Below are positions 16,806 to 26,311 of a DNA stretch of 64,000 bases, piece after piece; position 1 is the first letter of the stretch, and each line of letters starts with the position of its first letter. The position numbers were made by a program, and so were the translations under genes. The DNA comes from Hyphomicrobiales bacterium (GTDB taxonomy: Bacteria > Pseudomonadota > Alphaproteobacteria > Rhizobiales > Rhizobiaceae). The DNA is taken from assembly GCA_900472675.1 (NCBI GenBank), contig UCJA01000010.1:1-64000 (forward strand). Direction: 5' to 3'. The notes under the pieces are model-generated. The model saw only the letters and a program-made list of their open reading frames with translations. It was not told the DNA's origin and searched no databases.

Positions 16806-17813
16806 ATGCAAATTGGAATGATTGGATTGGGCCGCATGGGTGCGAACATGGTTCGCAGACTGATGCGGGGCGGGCATGAATGCGTCGTCTTCGACGTCAA
16901 TCCTGCCAATATCGCCGCCTTGGAGGCTGAGGGTGCTGTGGCTGCCCAGTCGCTGCAGGACATGATCTCCAAGCTCGAGAAGCCCGCGGCGATCTGGCTC
17001 ATGCTGCCGGCGGCCGTTACGGAACACACGCTCGTTGCCCTGTCGGACAGCCTGGTACCCGGCGATGCGATCATCGACGGCGGCAATTCGAATTACCAGG
17101 ACGATATAGACCGCGCCGGTCGTCTTGCCGAAAAGGGCCTGGACTATATCGACGTTGGCACGAGTGGCGGCGTCTGGGGCCTTGATCGTGGCTATTGCCT
17201 GATGATCGGCGGGCCGACCGAAGCGGTGCGGCGCCTCGATCCGATCTTCCATTCGCTGGCACCCGGCGCCGAGATGCCGAAGACATCCGAGCGCACCTCG
17301 GAGCTCGGCTATCTCCACTGCGGCCCGAGCGGTGCCGGCCACTTCGTCAAGATGGTCCACAACGGCATCGAGTACGGCATGATGGCCGCCTATGCCGAAG
17401 GCATGAACCTGATGAAGGCAGCCAACGCCGGCCAGAAGAGCCGGACGGTCGATGCGGAAACCAGCCCTCTTCAGCATCCGCAGTATTATCAGTTCGACAT
17501 CGACGTCGCGGCCGTCTCGGAAGTCTGGCGGCATGGCAGCGTCGTTTCGTCCTGGCTCCTCGATCTTCTGGCCCAATCGCTGCAGAACGACCCGATGCTC
17601 GAGAATTTCTCCGGGCGCGTTTCGGATTCGGGCGAGGGCCGCTGGATGATGAAGGCGGGCATCGACACGGGCGTTCCGCTGCCGGTCCTCTCGTCGGCGC
17701 TCTTCCAGCGCTTCTCCTCACAGGGCCACGAGGTCTATTCGAACCAGGTGCTTTCGGCCCTGCGTGCTGCCTTCGGTGGCCATGTGGAAAAGCCGCATGG
17801 TTCCGACCACTAA
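16806..17813 (+). CDS. gnd: 6-phosphogluconate dehydrogenase, decarboxylating (short form)
   Basis: The protein is 335 residues long, the length of the short bacterial GndA-type enzymes. The N-terminal Rossmann motif is MIGLGRMGANM, followed by GGNSNYQDD, the substrate loop GTSGGVWGLDRGYCLMIGG and the catalytic segment GPSGAGHFVKMVHNGIEYG with the lysine and the asparagine of the family. It converts 6-phosphogluconate to ribulose 5-phosphate with CO2 release. The start at 16806 is preceded by AAAGGA. The short form is often NAD-linked, but I cannot read cofactor choice with certainty. Confidence 0.92.
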   Translation: MQIGMIGLGRMGANMVRRLMRGGHECVVFDVNPANIAALEAEGAVAAQSLQDMISKLEKPAAIWLMLPAAVTEHTLVALSDSLVPGDAIIDGGNSNYQDDIDRAGRLAEKGLDYIDVGTSGGVWGLDRGYCLMIGGPTEAVRRLDPIFHSLAPGAEMPKTSERTSELGYLHCGPSGAGHFVKMVHNGIEYGMMAAYAEGMNLMKAANAGQKSRTVDAETSPLQHPQYYQFDIDVAAVSEVWRHGSVVSSWLLDLLAQSLQNDPMLENFSGRVSDSGEGRWMMKAGIDTGVPLPVLSSALFQRFSSQGHEVYSNQVLSALRAAFGGHVEKPHGSDH

Positions 17814-17915
17814 GGTCTGCTGATCGACCGTTTCCCGCCGCAGCGCAGAGCGTGGCGGGGAACCAAACCTGCTGCTTTCTTGTTCTTTCATCAACAAAAG
17901 CAGGAGGAAATACCG

Positions 17916-18254
17916 ATGGAAAATGATCGCGAAAGCCAGATCCGGGACCGTGCCTACGCTCTTTGGGAGCAGGAAGGCAGGCCGCAGGGCGATGACCTGC
18001 GTCATTGGCTGGCCGCTCTGGAGGAATTCGGCTCCGAATCCCTGACAGAAGATACGATTGCCGAGAACACCTCCGTGCTCGGCGAGCCGGATAATGCGGG
18101 TGCAGCCTCGGGGTTGAATGCGTCGGCCAACGCTAAGGCCGGCAGTAAAGCCGGTCGCAAATTCAAAGGCCAGTCATCCAAGCCGGCCTCATCCAATATT
18201 ACGACCGGGCAGGAGAGCGCGCGTTCTTCCGTGAAGGGCGCAGAAGGTCCGTAA
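17916..18254 (+). CDS. DUF2934 family protein
   Basis: The protein is 112 residues long. The N-terminal half carries the DUF2934 pattern (IRDRAYALWEQEGRPQGDD followed by a helical segment with W-L), and the rest is low-complexity and rich in Ala, Ser, Gly and Lys. AGGAGG lies eight bases before ATG 17916, which decides the start over 17880. Proteins of this family are common in rhizobia next to trehalose and glycogen genes; the function is unknown. treZ follows 123 bases later. Confidence 0.8.
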   Translation: MENDRESQIRDRAYALWEQEGRPQGDDLRHWLAALEEFGSESLTEDTIAENTSVLGEPDNAGAASGLNASANAKAGSKAGRKFKGQSSKPASSNITTGQESARSSVKGAEGP

Positions 18255-18377
18255 CCGGCAGTCCTACTCTGGAATCGCGCGGCCTCTAAGGGGGCCGTGC
18301 GATGCTAGTGCTTGCCCACGGAACCTGAAAAGCTCGGTTTGCGTTCCGGGCCACGATTTCTCAACCTGGCGTGACCT

Positions 18378-20366
18378 ATGACCGGCCCTCATGTCCCCAC
18401 AAGGGGCGAAGACGCTCCTGTCTCTTCGACTCATGCTCGCCGCTATCCTATTGGCGCCGAATGCGGGCCGACCGGCGTTTCGTTCCGGGTCTGGGCACCG
18501 GCCCGATCTGCCGTCTCTGTTGTTCTCGAGGACGGCTCGGAGCATCCGCTTGCTGCCGAGACCGATGGTTACTTCGGTGGCGAGATCTCCGGAACAGGCG
18601 CCGGCACACTCTATCGGCTGCGCCTCGATACCGATGCAGCACTTTTGGCCGACCCGGCGTCCCGCTTTCAGCCGGATGGTCCGGCTGGCCCATCCATGGT
18701 CGTTGATCCGCATGGCTTTGCCTGGACCGACCAGGACTGGAAGGGCGTCGGTCCGCAGGGTCCCGTGCTTTACGAGATGCATATCGGCACCTTCACCCGC
18801 GAGGGAACCTGGGAGGCCGCAGCAAAACAGCTGCCCAAATTACGGGAAATTGGCATTACCTGCCTCGAGATCATGCCCATCAACGAGTTCGAGGGAGAGT
18901 TCGGCTGGGGCTATGACGGCACGCTGCTCTACGCGCCAACGCGTATCTACGGTGGCCCGGATGACGTACGGGCCTTCGTCAATACAGCGCATGGCCTCGG
19001 CCTTGGTGTCATCCTGGACGTCGTCTACAACCACTTCGGCCACGGCGAACGGTTTTCCGAGTTCACGCCGGATTACTACACCGATCGCCATGCCAACGAC
19101 TGGGGGAAATCCATCAATTTCGACGGGCCGAACGCCCATGGCGTGCGGGATTACATGGCCTATAACGCCGCCTACTGGATCGACGAATATCATTTCGACG
19201 GGCTGCGGCTGGATGCGACGCAGGCCCTGTTCGACGACAGCGACGACCACATAGTGGCGCAGATCGCCCGTGAGGCTCGCAAGGCCGCGGGCGGAAGGCA
19301 GATTGTCCTGGTCAGTGAAAACGAGCCGCAGGAAACCCGCATGGTCCGGTCGCCCGACAACGGCGGCTATGGTCTGGATGCCCTGTGGAACGACGACTTC
19401 CACCATTCCGCGAGTGTCGCGCTGACCGGACGCCGCGACGGCTATTATCACGATCACAAGGGGCTCGCCTCGGAGTTCGTATCCGCTGCCAAATATGGAT
19501 ACCTGTTTCAGGGGCAGCGTCACAGCTGGCAGAATGCACCGCGGGGCTCGTCCGGCTTTGATCTGGCCGCGCGTAACTTCGTGCACTTCCTGCAGAACCA
19601 TGACCAGATCGCTAACCTCGGGGTCGGAACGCGGCTGAGCGGCCGCGCTTCACCGGCGCGCGTGCGTGCGATGACGGCAATCCATCTGCTTGGACCGCAG
19701 TCGCCTATGTTGTTTCAGGGCCAGGAATTCGGCGCCACCACCCCCTTCTATTACTTCGCCGACCGGACAGGCGAAATGGCCGACAAGGTGCGAAAAGGGC
19801 GGCTGGACTCGCTCAGCCAGTTCCTCAACCTCACCGATAAAGCGGTTATCGCTCGCATGCCCGACCCTTGCGCCCGCTCGACCTTTGACGCGGTCAAGCT
19901 GGACTGGACCGAATGGGACCGGCACAAGCCGATCGTTGCGTTGCACCGTGACCTGCTTGCCATGCGCCGTAGCCATGTCGCCTTTGCCGCGCAGCCTGCT
20001 GCCAGGGCAGGCATGCTCGACGGCAGCGTCCTGTCGCCCTCAGCCTTCCTGCTTCGTTATTTCGCGGACCAGCCACGCGACGAGCGGCTGCTGATCGTCA
20101 ACTATGGCATGGACCTCGATATCGACAGCCTGCCGGATCCGCTGTTCGCGCCGCTGGCGGGCCAGCAGTGGGAGGTCATTTGGTCCAGCGAGGACGCGGT
20201 CTATGGCGGCAGTGGCCGGCGCCCTTACGATTTCCACAAGCCTTGGCGACTTTCGGCCGACATCGCGCTGGTCCTGGCACCAGTCGCTGCAGAGCTGCGC
20301 AAAGCTTCGACAGCCGAAGAGATGAAGCGCTGGCAGGCTTTGCTGTCCTGCGATCCACGAGAGTAA
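18378..20366 (+). CDS. treZ: Malto-oligosyltrehalose trehalohydrolase
   Basis: The protein is 662 residues long, somewhat longer than the roughly 600 usual for TreZ. It has an N-terminal beta-sandwich (about 20-105, VSFRVWAPARSAV), a GH13 barrel with ILDVVYNHFGHG, the nucleophile region FDGLRLDAT, the acid/base region LVSENEPQ and the third acid in FLQNHDQIANLG, and a C-terminal beta domain. It releases trehalose from maltooligosyl trehalose made by TreY. No treY, treX or treS lies in the window, so the partner must be elsewhere. The start at 18378 has a weak ribosome-binding site; an in-frame GTG lies a little downstream. Confidence 0.93.
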   Translation: MTGPHVPTRGEDAPVSSTHARRYPIGAECGPTGVSFRVWAPARSAVSVVLEDGSEHPLAAETDGYFGGEISGTGAGTLYRLRLDTDAALLADPASRFQPDGPAGPSMVVDPHGFAWTDQDWKGVGPQGPVLYEMHIGTFTREGTWEAAAKQLPKLREIGITCLEIMPINEFEGEFGWGYDGTLLYAPTRIYGGPDDVRAFVNTAHGLGLGVILDVVYNHFGHGERFSEFTPDYYTDRHANDWGKSINFDGPNAHGVRDYMAYNAAYWIDEYHFDGLRLDATQALFDDSDDHIVAQIAREARKAAGGRQIVLVSENEPQETRMVRSPDNGGYGLDALWNDDFHHSASVALTGRRDGYYHDHKGLASEFVSAAKYGYLFQGQRHSWQNAPRGSSGFDLAARNFVHFLQNHDQIANLGVGTRLSGRASPARVRAMTAIHLLGPQSPMLFQGQEFGATTPFYYFADRTGEMADKVRKGRLDSLSQFLNLTDKAVIARMPDPCARSTFDAVKLDWTEWDRHKPIVALHRDLLAMRRSHVAFAAQPAARAGMLDGSVLSPSAFLLRYFADQPRDERLLIVNYGMDLDIDSLPDPLFAPLAGQQWEVIWSSEDAVYGGSGRRPYDFHKPWRLSADIALVLAPVAAELRKASTAEEMKRWQALLSCDPRE

Positions 20367-20435
20367 CGCGCTGCGGCTGCTGGAGTTTCTGCAAGAGTGC
20401 CGCTACTCCTCGCAGGACGGGATCTTGGAGTGGTC

Positions 20436-21674
20436 ATGAGTGATATTGACAGGAAGCTTGCCCAGACGCTGATGCACGAGGCGGGGCTGGATGGTCTGGT
20501 GTTGTTTCAGCCGGAATCCTTCCGCTATGCCATTGGCGCGCCTGCCGGCGTGGCCACCATGTGGGGCAGGGCCGGTGCGGCGATCGCCCTTGTGCCGGCA
20601 GAGGCGTCGACAAGCCTCGGCGCCGTGGCAAGCGACCATGCCGCGCCTGCCATCCGCGCGGACGCGCCGGAACTCGACCTCAGGACACACCGTATCTGGA
20701 TCGACATGCTCGATCTTGCCGGAGTCACCAGCATCGAGGGCGTCAACGCCGCCTATCAACGGACGGGTCCGATCGGGCCACGTCCGGAGACTTTCGATCG
20801 TGGCCTTGCCTTCAATCTGCTGAGCGATCTTCTGCGCGACCGGGGTCTGCAGCAGGCGAAGCTTGGCGTGGATCTGGAATTCATGCCCACCGTCGATTTC
20901 GAGGCGCTGAAGGCGGCGCTGCCGCAGGTGACCTGGGTTGACGGATCGCTGGTGCTGCGGCGGATGCGCGCGATCAAGTCTCCGCGGGAAATCACCCGCC
21001 TTCGCCGCGCAGCACTGGCAGCCGAGGCGGGCCTTGTTCAGATGGCGCAGGCAATCCGGCCAGAGGCGTCGGCATTGGACCTTTCTGCCGCCTGGAAGGA
21101 CGGCGCGTCTATCTATGCCGCGGCAAACGGCTTTGCCCTGAGCGGCCACTGGGACTTCATTTCCGTCGGACCGGATCTTTCCGATCCTGCAGCACGGGTG
21201 ACGCCAGGCGCGCTGATCAAGGCGGACGTCGGAACGCTGGTCGAGGGATATTCTTCCGACGGCGCACGGACCTTCAGCCACGGGCCGGTGTCCGGTCTCG
21301 CGCAGCAGATCTTCGGTGCGCTCACCAATGCCTTCGAACGCGGCCTGGAAGCGCTGCGGCCCGGCAATCGCTTTAGTGCTGTGCACGAGGCGATGATGGC
21401 GTCGATGCGCGCGGACGGGTTTGCTGCGTACAATCGCGGCCACTTCGGACATTCGGTGGGCGGGGCGATCGGCATGGAGGAGTGGCCCTTCTTCTCCGGA
21501 TCCAATTCGGAAGTCATTCAGCCGAATATGGTGGTGGCGCTGGAGGCGCCCTTCTATGGCCAGGGGCTGGGTGCCCTGATGATCGAGGATCAGTTCCTCA
21601 TCACCGAGACCGGTTGGGAGCGGATGACGACGCTGCCGTGGACGCTGCGCAATATGGCCGAGGAGATCGGCTGA
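20436..21674 (+). CDS. M24-family metallopeptidase (Xaa-Pro aminopeptidase-like)
   Basis: The protein is 412 residues long. An N-terminal creatinase-like domain (about 1-165) is followed by a pita-bread M24 domain. The expected five metal ligands can be placed: Asp in KADVGTLVEGY, Asp in SSDGARTF, His in RGHFGHSVGG, Glu in VVALEAPFYG and Glu in LMIEDQF. Such enzymes cleave X-Pro bonds. ATG 20436 is chosen because GGAG lies close upstream. The exact substrate is not clear; creatinase and prolidase relatives share the fold. Confidence 0.85.
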   Translation: MSDIDRKLAQTLMHEAGLDGLVLFQPESFRYAIGAPAGVATMWGRAGAAIALVPAEASTSLGAVASDHAAPAIRADAPELDLRTHRIWIDMLDLAGVTSIEGVNAAYQRTGPIGPRPETFDRGLAFNLLSDLLRDRGLQQAKLGVDLEFMPTVDFEALKAALPQVTWVDGSLVLRRMRAIKSPREITRLRRAALAAEAGLVQMAQAIRPEASALDLSAAWKDGASIYAAANGFALSGHWDFISVGPDLSDPAARVTPGALIKADVGTLVEGYSSDGARTFSHGPVSGLAQQIFGALTNAFERGLEALRPGNRFSAVHEAMMASMRADGFAAYNRGHFGHSVGGAIGMEEWPFFSGSNSEVIQPNMVVALEAPFYGQGLGALMIEDQFLITETGWERMTTLPWTLRNMAEEIG

Positions 21675-21852
21675 ACTGGCACGCCGTCCTGCGCAGGTGC
21701 AGCGTTCAGCAGTAAATTGGAGACGATTGGCGGCATGCGGAAGGAAAGACGGCGTTTACCAGCAGAATTAGAGCTTTGTAATATTTCGCCGTGATATCGG
21801 TTGTCGGCAGCGCTGAAAGCGGACATGATGTCGTTCTGCAGTCCCTGGACAT

Positions 21853-24000
21853 ATGATCCTCCCTCCTGGAAACGATCACGTGCCGCAAGCCCAGCCGATC
21901 AAGACCCGTTCCGTCTTTGCTATCACCTGTGTCGTGCTGGTTCTCGCCGCCGTTATTGGTGGCCTGGGCGCGCATGTGGTCTCCACGATGCGCCACTCGG
22001 CCGACGCCATGGACGATGAGCGGGCGCTGCGGGCCGCGCAGTCAGCGATCTCGTCCATGAAACTTCGGATGAACAACACTATTCGTGACAACGCCGTCTG
22101 GGACGAGGGCTATGACGCGATCACCAATGGACAGGCGCAGGAGTGGGTCTATTCCAACTGGGGCAAGACCTCCGAAGATTACCCGCTCTATGAAGCCGTT
22201 GCGCTGACCGGCGTAGACGGCAGCAACATCTCGTCTTTCTGGAAGGGTCAGAAGTTCGACCCGCGAGCAAGCTTCGGCCAGCTGTTTCTCGACCAGGTCG
22301 CCAAGGCGTCGGCGGAGAACGCCAATCCGGTCGTTACCTTTTTTCGCCGCGGTGACGAGATCGTGCTGGTCGCCTCGCAGGCGGTGCAGCCGTTCGAGCA
22401 ACCAACAGACGACCGGGATTACAGCGTCTTGAGCTTCTTCAAGGTCCTGAGCGCGCAAGTCGCGGGCTCCATGGCAACAGAGTATCAGCTCGACGATCTC
22501 ATTCTTAGTCAGGCGGCGGACACCCGCCTGCTGAACGTGGCACTTGACGATCTGCGCGGCCGGCCGGTCGGCTATCTCTCCTGGCCGACGAAGTCCCCCG
22601 GCACCAAGGTTTTTGAAACCGTCCGCCCTTACGTGATCGCCTGCATCGCCCTGCTGTCGATATTTCTGACCGCGGTGATTGCCGCCGGCCGTGCGGAAGC
22701 GCGCCGCATGAAGAGGCTGGCAGAGGCGGCGCGCCTGCAGGCGACGCATGACAACCTCAGCGGCCTGCTGAACCGGATGGGTCTGATCGAGAGCCTGAAA
22801 CATCTGCTGGGTCAACGGGGGCACAGGCCGCCACTGGTGCTTCATTTACTCGATCTCGATGGCTTCAAGCCGGTAAACGACGCCTGGGGTCACGCGGTCG
22901 GCGACATGCTCCTGGTTCTCGTCGCGGACGCCCTGCGCGGTTGCCACGCCGAAGTGACCGCTGTTGCCCGCATCGGTGGAGATGAATTTGCCCTTGTCCA
23001 GGTCGGGCCGGCGGATCCGGTCGACATCGCCCGCTCTGTGCTGGCCGTCCTGCGCCACCCCTTCCAGATCGACGGGCGCACGATCGAGGTGGGCGCGACG
23101 ATCGGCTTTGCAGACGAGGACGCTATTCAGGATCCGCATGAACTTCTTCGGCGCGCCGACATGGCACTTTACCAGGGCAAGGAAGACGGAAGGGGACGTC
23201 ACGTTGCCTATTCGAGGGACCTGGATCTTGAGCGAGAAAGGATCTCTGAGCTGGAGAGCGATCTGCGCCGGGCCGTCGAGCGCAACGAAATCCGCCCGCT
23301 GTTCCAGCCGCTCGCCTGCGCCGTCACCGGCCAGGTAAAGGGTGTCGAGGCCCTGGCCCGCTGGCGGTCTGATGGGGACAATGTTGGGCCGGATGTCTTC
23401 ATTCCGCTGGCCGAGAGATCCGGCCTGATCGACCGGCTGGGCCTGCAGATGCTGCGCCTCTCCGTACAGGCCGCGAAGGCCTGGCCGGACCTCAGCCTGT
23501 CCGTGAACGTGTCACCGATCCAGCTCTGTAATCCAAGCTTTGCCGGCGACGTGCTGAACCTCCTCGCAGTCGAGAGTTTCGACCCCAAGCGGCTTGTCCT
23601 TGAAATCACCGAGGGTGTGCTGATGTCCAATCCGGATCAGGCCAAGCGCGCCATCGATGCACTGAAGGCAGCCGGTATCCGTTTCGCGCTCGACGATTTC
23701 GGTTGCGGATACGCCAGCATCGGCGCCCTGCGTCAGTTCGGCTTCGACCGTATGAAGATCGACCGCTCGCTGGTGCTTGCGGTCGACAGCGATGGAAGCG
23801 GCATCGGGGTATTGAAGGCGACCATTTCGCTCGCCGCGGCGCTGGGCATCCCGGTCACGGCTGAAGGAATCGAAACCGGTCGGCAGGCGGACGTGTTGCG
23901 CGAGGCAGGATGCGACCAACTGCAGGGATATCTGGTGGGCCGGCCGATGTCTCCGGAGGATATCTCCAAGGTGATCGCGCTCGGCGACGAGGCAGCCTGA
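21853..24000 (+). CDS. CHASE4-GGDEF-EAL membrane c-di-GMP protein
   Basis: The protein is 715 residues long. Two membrane segments (about 17-42 and 255-275) flank a periplasmic CHASE4-like sensor (MNNTIRDNAVWDEGYDA motif). A GGDEF domain with intact RIGGDEF and an EAL domain with GVEALARW, NVSPIQL and ALDDFGCGYAS follow. Both synthesis and breakdown motifs of c-di-GMP are present, so which activity dominates is not readable. An alternative GTG start lies at 21880; neither has a strong ribosome-binding site. It is a single gene with no obvious operon partner. Confidence 0.92.
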   Translation: MILPPGNDHVPQAQPIKTRSVFAITCVVLVLAAVIGGLGAHVVSTMRHSADAMDDERALRAAQSAISSMKLRMNNTIRDNAVWDEGYDAITNGQAQEWVYSNWGKTSEDYPLYEAVALTGVDGSNISSFWKGQKFDPRASFGQLFLDQVAKASAENANPVVTFFRRGDEIVLVASQAVQPFEQPTDDRDYSVLSFFKVLSAQVAGSMATEYQLDDLILSQAADTRLLNVALDDLRGRPVGYLSWPTKSPGTKVFETVRPYVIACIALLSIFLTAVIAAGRAEARRMKRLAEAARLQATHDNLSGLLNRMGLIESLKHLLGQRGHRPPLVLHLLDLDGFKPVNDAWGHAVGDMLLVLVADALRGCHAEVTAVARIGGDEFALVQVGPADPVDIARSVLAVLRHPFQIDGRTIEVGATIGFADEDAIQDPHELLRRADMALYQGKEDGRGRHVAYSRDLDLERERISELESDLRRAVERNEIRPLFQPLACAVTGQVKGVEALARWRSDGDNVGPDVFIPLAERSGLIDRLGLQMLRLSVQAAKAWPDLSLSVNVSPIQLCNPSFAGDVLNLLAVESFDPKRLVLEITEGVLMSNPDQAKRAIDALKAAGIRFALDDFGCGYASIGALRQFGFDRMKIDRSLVLAVDSDGSGIGVLKATISLAAALGIPVTAEGIETGRQADVLREAGCDQLQGYLVGRPMSPEDISKVIALGDEAA

Positions 24001-24021
24001 CCCCGGGCAAGCGTCACGCTG

Positions 24022-24762
24022 TTACCGGAGAAGCGGCTGCAGCGACGAGGCCACGTCCTTCAGAGCGTCGAGGTAGCGGTCCGCCAGGTCGGCGGCCGGG
24101 ACACGAGCTGCCGGCGCTCCGATGTTCAGCGCGGCCATCACCCGACCGCGACTGTCCAGCAGCGGCACGGCAATCGAGCAAAGCCCCATCTCCAGTTCCT
24201 GGTCGATCACCGCATGACCTTGCTCTCGGACCTTCGCCAGTTCCGTCATCAGCTCCGGCAGCTCCGTTTTCGTCTGGGGCGTGAAGGCCGTCCGCGGTGT
24301 CTGCTCAAGCAGGCTGCGTGCCTCCTCAACCGGCAGCGCCGCCAGCAGCACGCGGCCCATGGAGGCACAATAGGCGGGTAGGCGGCTGCCAGGCATCAGG
24401 TTGATCGACATGACACGGCGCTGAGAGGCGCGGGCGACGTAAACGATTTCCGCGCCGTCGAGAACGCTGACGGAACTGCTCTGGCCCACCTTTTCCGACA
24501 GGCCATCGAGAAACGGCTGGACGAGGCGGGGAAGCGGGGTCGCCGACAGATAGGCGTGGCCGAGCCTCAGGATCTTCGGCGTCAGCGCGAAGAACTTTCC
24601 GTCGTAATCTGCATATCCGAGTTCCGCGAGCGTCAGCAGGCAGCGCCGCGCGGTGGCGCGATCAAGGCCCGTCGCCTTGGCAACGTCGGCGATCGCAAGC
24701 CGCGGCCTGTCTTCTTCAAAGGCTTCGATGACCTGAAGGCCGCGGGCAAAACCGCTGACCAT
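24022..24762 (-). CDS. pcaR: IclR-family regulator of the beta-ketoadipate genes
   Basis: The protein is 246 residues long from the chosen start. It has an IclR winged helix (FARGLQVIEAFEEDRPR then DVAKATGLDRATARRCLLTL) and an effector domain (about 80-240, YVARASQRRVMSINL, GSRLPAYCASMGR). The sequence is of the PcaR/PcaU type, which responds to beta-ketoadipate. ATG 24762 leaves 131 bases to pcaI for a shared promoter region; the longer frame to 24873 would leave only 20. The ribosome-binding site at 24762 is weak, so a start a few codons upstream is possible. It is divergent from pcaIJF. Confidence 0.88.
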   Translation of the reverse strand: MVSGFARGLQVIEAFEEDRPRLAIADVAKATGLDRATARRCLLTLAELGYADYDGKFFALTPKILRLGHAYLSATPLPRLVQPFLDGLSEKVGQSSSVSVLDGAEIVYVARASQRRVMSINLMPGSRLPAYCASMGRVLLAALPVEEARSLLEQTPRTAFTPQTKTELPELMTELAKVREQGHAVIDQELEMGLCSIAVPLLDSRGRVMAALNIGAPAARVPAADLADRYLDALKDVASSLQPLLR

Positions 24763-24788
24763 ATCGCCGTCCCGCAATGCCTCGCTCC

Positions 24789-24823
24789 TGTGCGCTATAC
24801 GAACAAAGATCGGATAGCGCACA
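24789..24823. promoter_or_regulatory. Candidate PcaR operator
   Basis: A perfect 10-bp inverted repeat, TGTGCGCTAT (24789-24798) and ATAGCGCACA (24814-24823), is separated by 15 bases. It lies between the divergent pcaR and pcaI starts. PcaU/PobR-type IclR regulators are known to bind perfect 10-bp repeats. Confidence 0.6.
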
Positions 24824-24893
24824 GATTGATTGATGTCCAGTCGGGGAGCCTCTATCTCTGCAAGCCAAGGCAAGTGAATTTCGGGAGGAAGAC

Positions 24894-25601
24894 GTGGATA
24901 AGACGATAGGCAATGTGGCTGCGGCCGTTGCGGAGATCGGCGACGGTGCCACCGTCATGATCGGCGGCTTCGGCGGTTCAGGCGCCCCGATCGAGTTGAT
25001 CCACGCCTTGATCGACAAGGGGCCGCGGAACCTCACCGTGATCAACAACAACGCCGGCAACGGCCGTATCGGCATCGCCGCGATGATCGACGCCGGCCTG
25101 GTCGCCAAGATGATCTGCTCCTTCCCCCGCTCGTCCGATCCGCGCGCCTTCACGGACCGGTACCTCGCGGGAGAGATCGAGCTCGAACTCGTGCCGCAGG
25201 GGACGCTTGCGGAGCGGATTCGTGCCGGTGGCGCAGGCATCCCTGCATTCTATACGCCGACCGCCTATGGCACTGAACTCGCAGACGGAAAGCCGATCGC
25301 CGAATTCGACGGCCGCCATTATGTGCAGGAACGCTGGCTGAAGGCGGACTTCGCCATCGTCAAGGCCCAACTCGGTGACACCCACGGCAACCTCACCTAC
25401 AACAAGGCCGGCCGCAACTTTAATCCGTTGATGTGCATGGCGGCAGCCGTCACCATCGCCCAGGTTTCCTGCATCGTGCCGGCCGGGGGAATAGATCCGG
25501 AGCAGGTCATCACACCGGGCATATTCGTGGATCGCGTTGTCCAAATTACCGATCCGCAGCAGGAAGAAACGCTGATCCGAGCCGGAGTGGCCTACGCATG
25601 A
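24894..25601 (+). CDS. pcaI: 3-oxoadipate CoA-transferase, subunit A
   Basis: The protein is 235 residues long. The glycine-rich class I CoA-transferase motif GGFGGSGAP is near residue 25, with NNNAGNGRIG and the segment YNKAGRNFNPLM further on. With PcaJ it moves CoA from succinyl-CoA to 3-oxoadipate. The start codon is GTG at 24894, supported by GGGAGGA six bases upstream. The stop overlaps the pcaJ start (ATGA). Confidence 0.93.
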   Translation: MDKTIGNVAAAVAEIGDGATVMIGGFGGSGAPIELIHALIDKGPRNLTVINNNAGNGRIGIAAMIDAGLVAKMICSFPRSSDPRAFTDRYLAGEIELELVPQGTLAERIRAGGAGIPAFYTPTAYGTELADGKPIAEFDGRHYVQERWLKADFAIVKAQLGDTHGNLTYNKAGRNFNPLMCMAAAVTIAQVSCIVPAGGIDPEQVITPGIFVDRVVQITDPQQEETLIRAGVAYA

Positions 25602-26302
25602 GCATCGACATGAACACCCAAAGCCCGCGGGACGACCTCAAGCTTTCGAACGCGCAAATCGCCTGGCGCGCCGCGCAGGACATCGTTGACGGCGCCTATG
25701 TGAACCTCGGCATCGGCTTTCCGGAAATGGTGGCCCGCTACCAGCCGCCGGGCCGGCAGGCGATCTTCCACACGGAAAACGGCATTCTCGATTTCGGCGA
25801 GGCTCCACCTGCCGGCGAGGAGGACTGGGATCTCATCAACGCAGGCAAGCGGGCCGTGACCCTGAACCCGGGAGCGGCCTTCTTCCACCATGCGGACAGC
25901 TTTGCCATGGTGCGCGGTGGGCATCTGGATGTGGCGATCCTCGGTGCCTACCAGGTGGCGCAGAACGGCGATCTGGCCAACTGGCGCGTCGGTGCCAAGG
26001 GCGTCCCGGCGGTCGGCGGCGCCATGGATCTGGTTCACGGCGCGAAGCAGGTTTTTGTCATCACCGAACATGTGACCAAGGACGGCAAGCCGAAGCTGGT
26101 CGACAAGTGCACCTTTCCGCTGACCGGTGTTGGCTGCATTACCCGCGTCTACACGAGCCATGCCGTCGTCGACATCAGGGACGGTCACTTCGTGCTGCGG
26201 GAAAAGCTCGCGGATATGAGCGTCGAGGATCTGCAGGCCATTACCGGTGCACCGCTTCACACGGATGGCCCCGTCGGCGACCTGATCGTTCCGCAAATCT
26301 GA
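25598..26302 (+). CDS. pcaJ: 3-oxoadipate CoA-transferase, subunit B
   Basis: The protein is 234 residues long. It carries the catalytic glutamate region of class I CoA-transferases (HTENGILDFGEAP) and conserved GGAMDLVHGAKQV. The start at 25598 shares four bases with the pcaI stop, so the subunits are translationally coupled. The thiolase gene follows after nine bases. Confidence 0.93.
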   Translation: MSIDMNTQSPRDDLKLSNAQIAWRAAQDIVDGAYVNLGIGFPEMVARYQPPGRQAIFHTENGILDFGEAPPAGEEDWDLINAGKRAVTLNPGAAFFHHADSFAMVRGGHLDVAILGAYQVAQNGDLANWRVGAKGVPAVGGAMDLVHGAKQVFVITEHVTKDGKPKLVDKCTFPLTGVGCITRVYTSHAVVDIRDGHFVLREKLADMSVEDLQAITGAPLHTDGPVGDLIVPQI

Positions 26303-26311
26303 GGAATTCCC

